A DNA stretch of 7,104 nucleotides from Melioribacteraceae bacterium (GTDB lineage: Bacteria; Bacteroidota; Ignavibacteria; Ignavibacteriales; Melioribacteraceae): assembly GCA_026987055.1 (NCBI GenBank), contig JALSNL010000420.1:1-7104 (forward strand). The letters run 5' to 3'. Positions 5,849 through 7,104 of this stretch are shown in pieces; positions within the stretch are counted from its first letter, which is position 1; each line of letters begins with the position of its first letter. A program made the translations under genes and the position numbers. The notes under the pieces were generated by a model. It saw only the letters and a list, made by a program, of their open reading frames with translations. It was not told the origin of the DNA and searched no databases.

Positions 5849-6274
5849 TTAGGAATAAGCTTTGGGATAGCGAGCTAAAAATGGTCTAACTAACATATCT
5901 TCGTGCAAAACATGATCTACAATCCAGTTCCTTAAAAAGATTACTAAGTCCGGCGCACAATTAGTTATTTCATCGGGATTTCTACAGTAATCTATTTTTT
6001 TTATTACATCGTTTAATTGCCTAAGAAGTTTTTCATGTTCCCGCCTATGATGCAAAGTATGAGGATACCCGATTTTTCTTTGTATTGCTTCCTCTGCTCT
6101 AAAATTTTTTACAGTGGTTGTTTGCAATTGTTCTAAAGCTTCAATTATTAAATCTTTTTCTTTAGGATTTTGTAACACAAGTTCAATTGTGTTTATATAA
6201 CAAATAAGATGGCGATGGCCTTGATCTATTTTATCATTACCAACACTCATTATCTTTCGCCAAAGAAACGCCAC
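5849..6274 (-). CDS. Bacteriohemerythrin-type non-haem diiron protein, one ligand substituted
   Basis: A 141-residue four-helix-bundle hemerythrin, an O2-binding or sensing (or iron-handling) soluble protein. I place the start at GTG6274: AAGGAG (6286-6281) lies six bases ahead, and the protein then begins MAFLWRKIMSVGNDKIDQGH, matching the typical family N-terminus. A longer frame from ATG6307 adds 11 residues, but encodes the Shine-Dalgarno and a hairpin. Relative to the classic seven ligands, from GTG numbering: His20 (IDQGH), Glu61 (FRAEE), His76 and His80 (HHRREH), His111 and Asp116 (DHVLHED) are present, but the His of the HFxxEE motif is Asn57 (codon AAT at 6106-6104). Trp5 and Tyr70-Pro71 are also conserved family positions. 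No fused signalling domain. Convergent with queD, tandem with the downstream-facing barrel gene upstream of it; the 192-base gap makes co-transcription uncertain. Confidence 0.85.
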   Translation of the reverse strand: MAFLWRKIMSVGNDKIDQGHRHLICYINTIELVLQNPKEKDLIIEALEQLQTTTVKNFRAEEAIQRKIGYPHTLHHRREHEKLLRQLNDVIKKIDYCRNPDEITNCAPDLVIFLRNWIVDHVLHEDMLVRPFLARYPKAYS

Positions 6275-6280
6275 AAGAAA

Positions 6281-6312
6281 CTCCTTTCCAAGACCTATTT
6301 TTTTCATAGGTC
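6281..6312 (-). promoter_or_regulatory. Hairpin and Shine-Dalgarno ahead of the hemerythrin GTG start
   Basis: On the minus strand a perfect 7-base inverted repeat, GACCTAT (6312-6306) and ATAGGTC (6298-6292), with a 7-base A-rich loop, ends five bases before the AAGGAG (6286-6281) that precedes GTG6274 by six bases. In RNA it would be a small hairpin abutting the ribosome-binding site; in DNA it could be a regulator dyad. It also contains the alternative ATG6307. Confidence 0.55.
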
Positions 6313-6358
6313 AAAATTTCTATATTATCGTACATAGAAACGAAAAATTTAATTTTTA

Positions 6359-6379
6359 GCAATTTTACTAGGAAATTGC
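6359..6379. repeat. Inverted repeat GCAATTT-N7-AAATTGC
   Basis: Perfect 7-base arms (6359-6365 and 6373-6379) around a 7-base spacer, within the 192-base gap between the two minus-strand genes. No T-run follows on either strand, so it is not a standard intrinsic terminator. It has the same 7-7-7 geometry as the hairpin at 6292-6312 but a different sequence. A regulator-binding dyad for the hemerythrin gene is possible. The rest of the gap shows no convincing promoter. Confidence 0.3.
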
Positions 6380-6466
6380 CAATAACAAAGGTGGTTTCTT
6401 AATACTTAGAGGTTGCTTTTGATGAGAATTTGGGGTGGGATATTTCAAATTTTTTACAGTTTCTTC

Positions 6467-7084
6467 TTATTCATCATTCCCGCCAAAATAAAACCGTAAG
6501 CTTGCAGAGTAGTTTAATGCTTGATATGATTTCTCATATTCCAGTACCGGATTCCATGAATAGATATAATTAATTTCATTTACTAATGCAAAAGGACTCT
6601 TGCCTAAATTTATTTCAATTGCACCGCCAATAAAAATTCCCAAATCACCATTACCTTCCGTCTCATAAGTAAAACCTCCGGTTGGAGCAAAACGTTCTTC
6701 ATCAATAAGTGCAAAAGTTAATCCGGAAGAAAATATAAAGTCTATAATTTTAGAACGGTAAAATTTAATTTGAATACCTGCATTGATAAGTCCTTCTTTT
6801 AAAATTGCCGAACCTTCTCTTAATCCGGTCGGTTCATAAATGGGAATTCCTTCCTTTTGGAAATACGAAAGTTTTCCGAATAATGAAACTTTTTCGGTTA
6901 ATGGTATTCCAAGACTGCCTCCGAAATAATACCCGAATCTTGTTTCGTAATATTTTGTAAAATTTTTTGATAAAACACCATATCTGCCGTAATGTAAAGA
7001 AACAAAACCACGTTTATGTTCCAATGTTTGTCCTGAAACATCAACAACAAAAAATAACAACAATATTAAAAATATCTTTTTCAC
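6467..7084 (-). CDS. Secreted outer-membrane beta-barrel protein
   Basis: A 205-residue protein with a signal peptide (MKK, hydrophobic core 4-14, likely cut after Gly18 before Gln19). The mature chain alternates strand-like stretches rich in aromatic and glycine residues (FVSLHYGRYG, YYFGGSLGIPL, VSLFGKLSYF, LINAGIQIKFY, DLGIFIGGAIEIN, ALVNEINYIYSW) and ends in an amphipathic strand YSASLRFYFGG followed by NDE, so the terminal aromatic is slightly internal. This is the general plan of an eight-to-ten-stranded Bacteroidota-type porin-like or OmpX-like barrel; function unknown. The start is GTG; the frame stays open to the window edge with no ATG, but the complete signal peptide supports this start. 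No Shine-Dalgarno is visible in the 20 bases ahead, and its promoter lies outside the window. Confidence 0.7.
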   Translation of the reverse strand: MKKIFLILLLFFVVDVSGQTLEHKRGFVSLHYGRYGVLSKNFTKYYETRFGYYFGGSLGIPLTEKVSLFGKLSYFQKEGIPIYEPTGLREGSAILKEGLINAGIQIKFYRSKIIDFIFSSGLTFALIDEERFAPTGGFTYETEGNGDLGIFIGGAIEINLGKSPFALVNEINYIYSWNPVLEYEKSYQALNYSASLRFYFGGNDE

Positions 7085-7104
7085 TTTAGTCTTTTTACTT
7101 TTGT

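Noticed and set aside
6422..6499. Plus-strand 25-codon hydrophobic peptide frame starting MRIWGG
   Set aside because: It overlaps the 3' end of the minus-strand barrel gene antisense, and has only a distant GAGG; short hydrophobic frames are expected in AT-rich DNA.

Overview
This is a low-GC (AT-rich) stretch of a bacterial chromosome. Protein style (many small outer-membrane beta-barrel proteins with short signal peptides), weak or absent Shine-Dalgarno sequences in front of several genes, and a perfect TAnnTTTG promoter element in front of queE all point to the Bacteroidota/Ignavibacteria/Chlorobi group. This assignment is an inference from sequence style, with an Ignavibacteria-like genome my best guess.

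Positions 1-3307 (+ strand) hold a cell-envelope carbohydrate block: the 3' part of a membrane-embedded family-2 glycosyltransferase of the cellulose-synthase-like type (its 5' end lies outside the window), a TPR protein starting 20 bases later, and a GlmU-like nucleotidyltransferase with a left-handed beta-helix tail. A strong intrinsic terminator closes the block. The plausible theme is activation of a sugar phosphate and polymerisation or transfer of the sugar at the membrane, but no substrate can be read from the sequence.

Positions 3419-4051 (+) encode a small secreted beta-barrel protein. It converges on rpsT (ribosomal protein S20, minus strand, 4112-4372), and the rpsT terminator overlaps the stop codon of the barrel gene. 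rpsT is divergent from queE-queD (4515-5569, +), two translationally coupled enzymes of the queuosine/7-deazaguanine pathway. The rpsT-queE intergenic region carries two back-to-back Bacteroidota-type promoter candidates.

Positions 5570-5848 are non-coding and contain short palindromes, including a REP-like hairpin with a GTAG foot. Minus-strand genes follow: a bacteriohemerythrin whose start is best placed at a GTG behind an excellent Shine-Dalgarno sequence and which lacks one of the usual iron-ligand histidines, and a second beta-barrel outer-membrane protein (6467-7084).

I did not find an obvious new multi-gene system. The points most worth a second look are the hemerythrin ligand substitution and the hairpin before its ribosome-binding site, the GlmU-like enzyme without recognisable acetyltransferase residues, the REP-like element, and the recurring TTG-N20-TAnnTTTG promoter layout.
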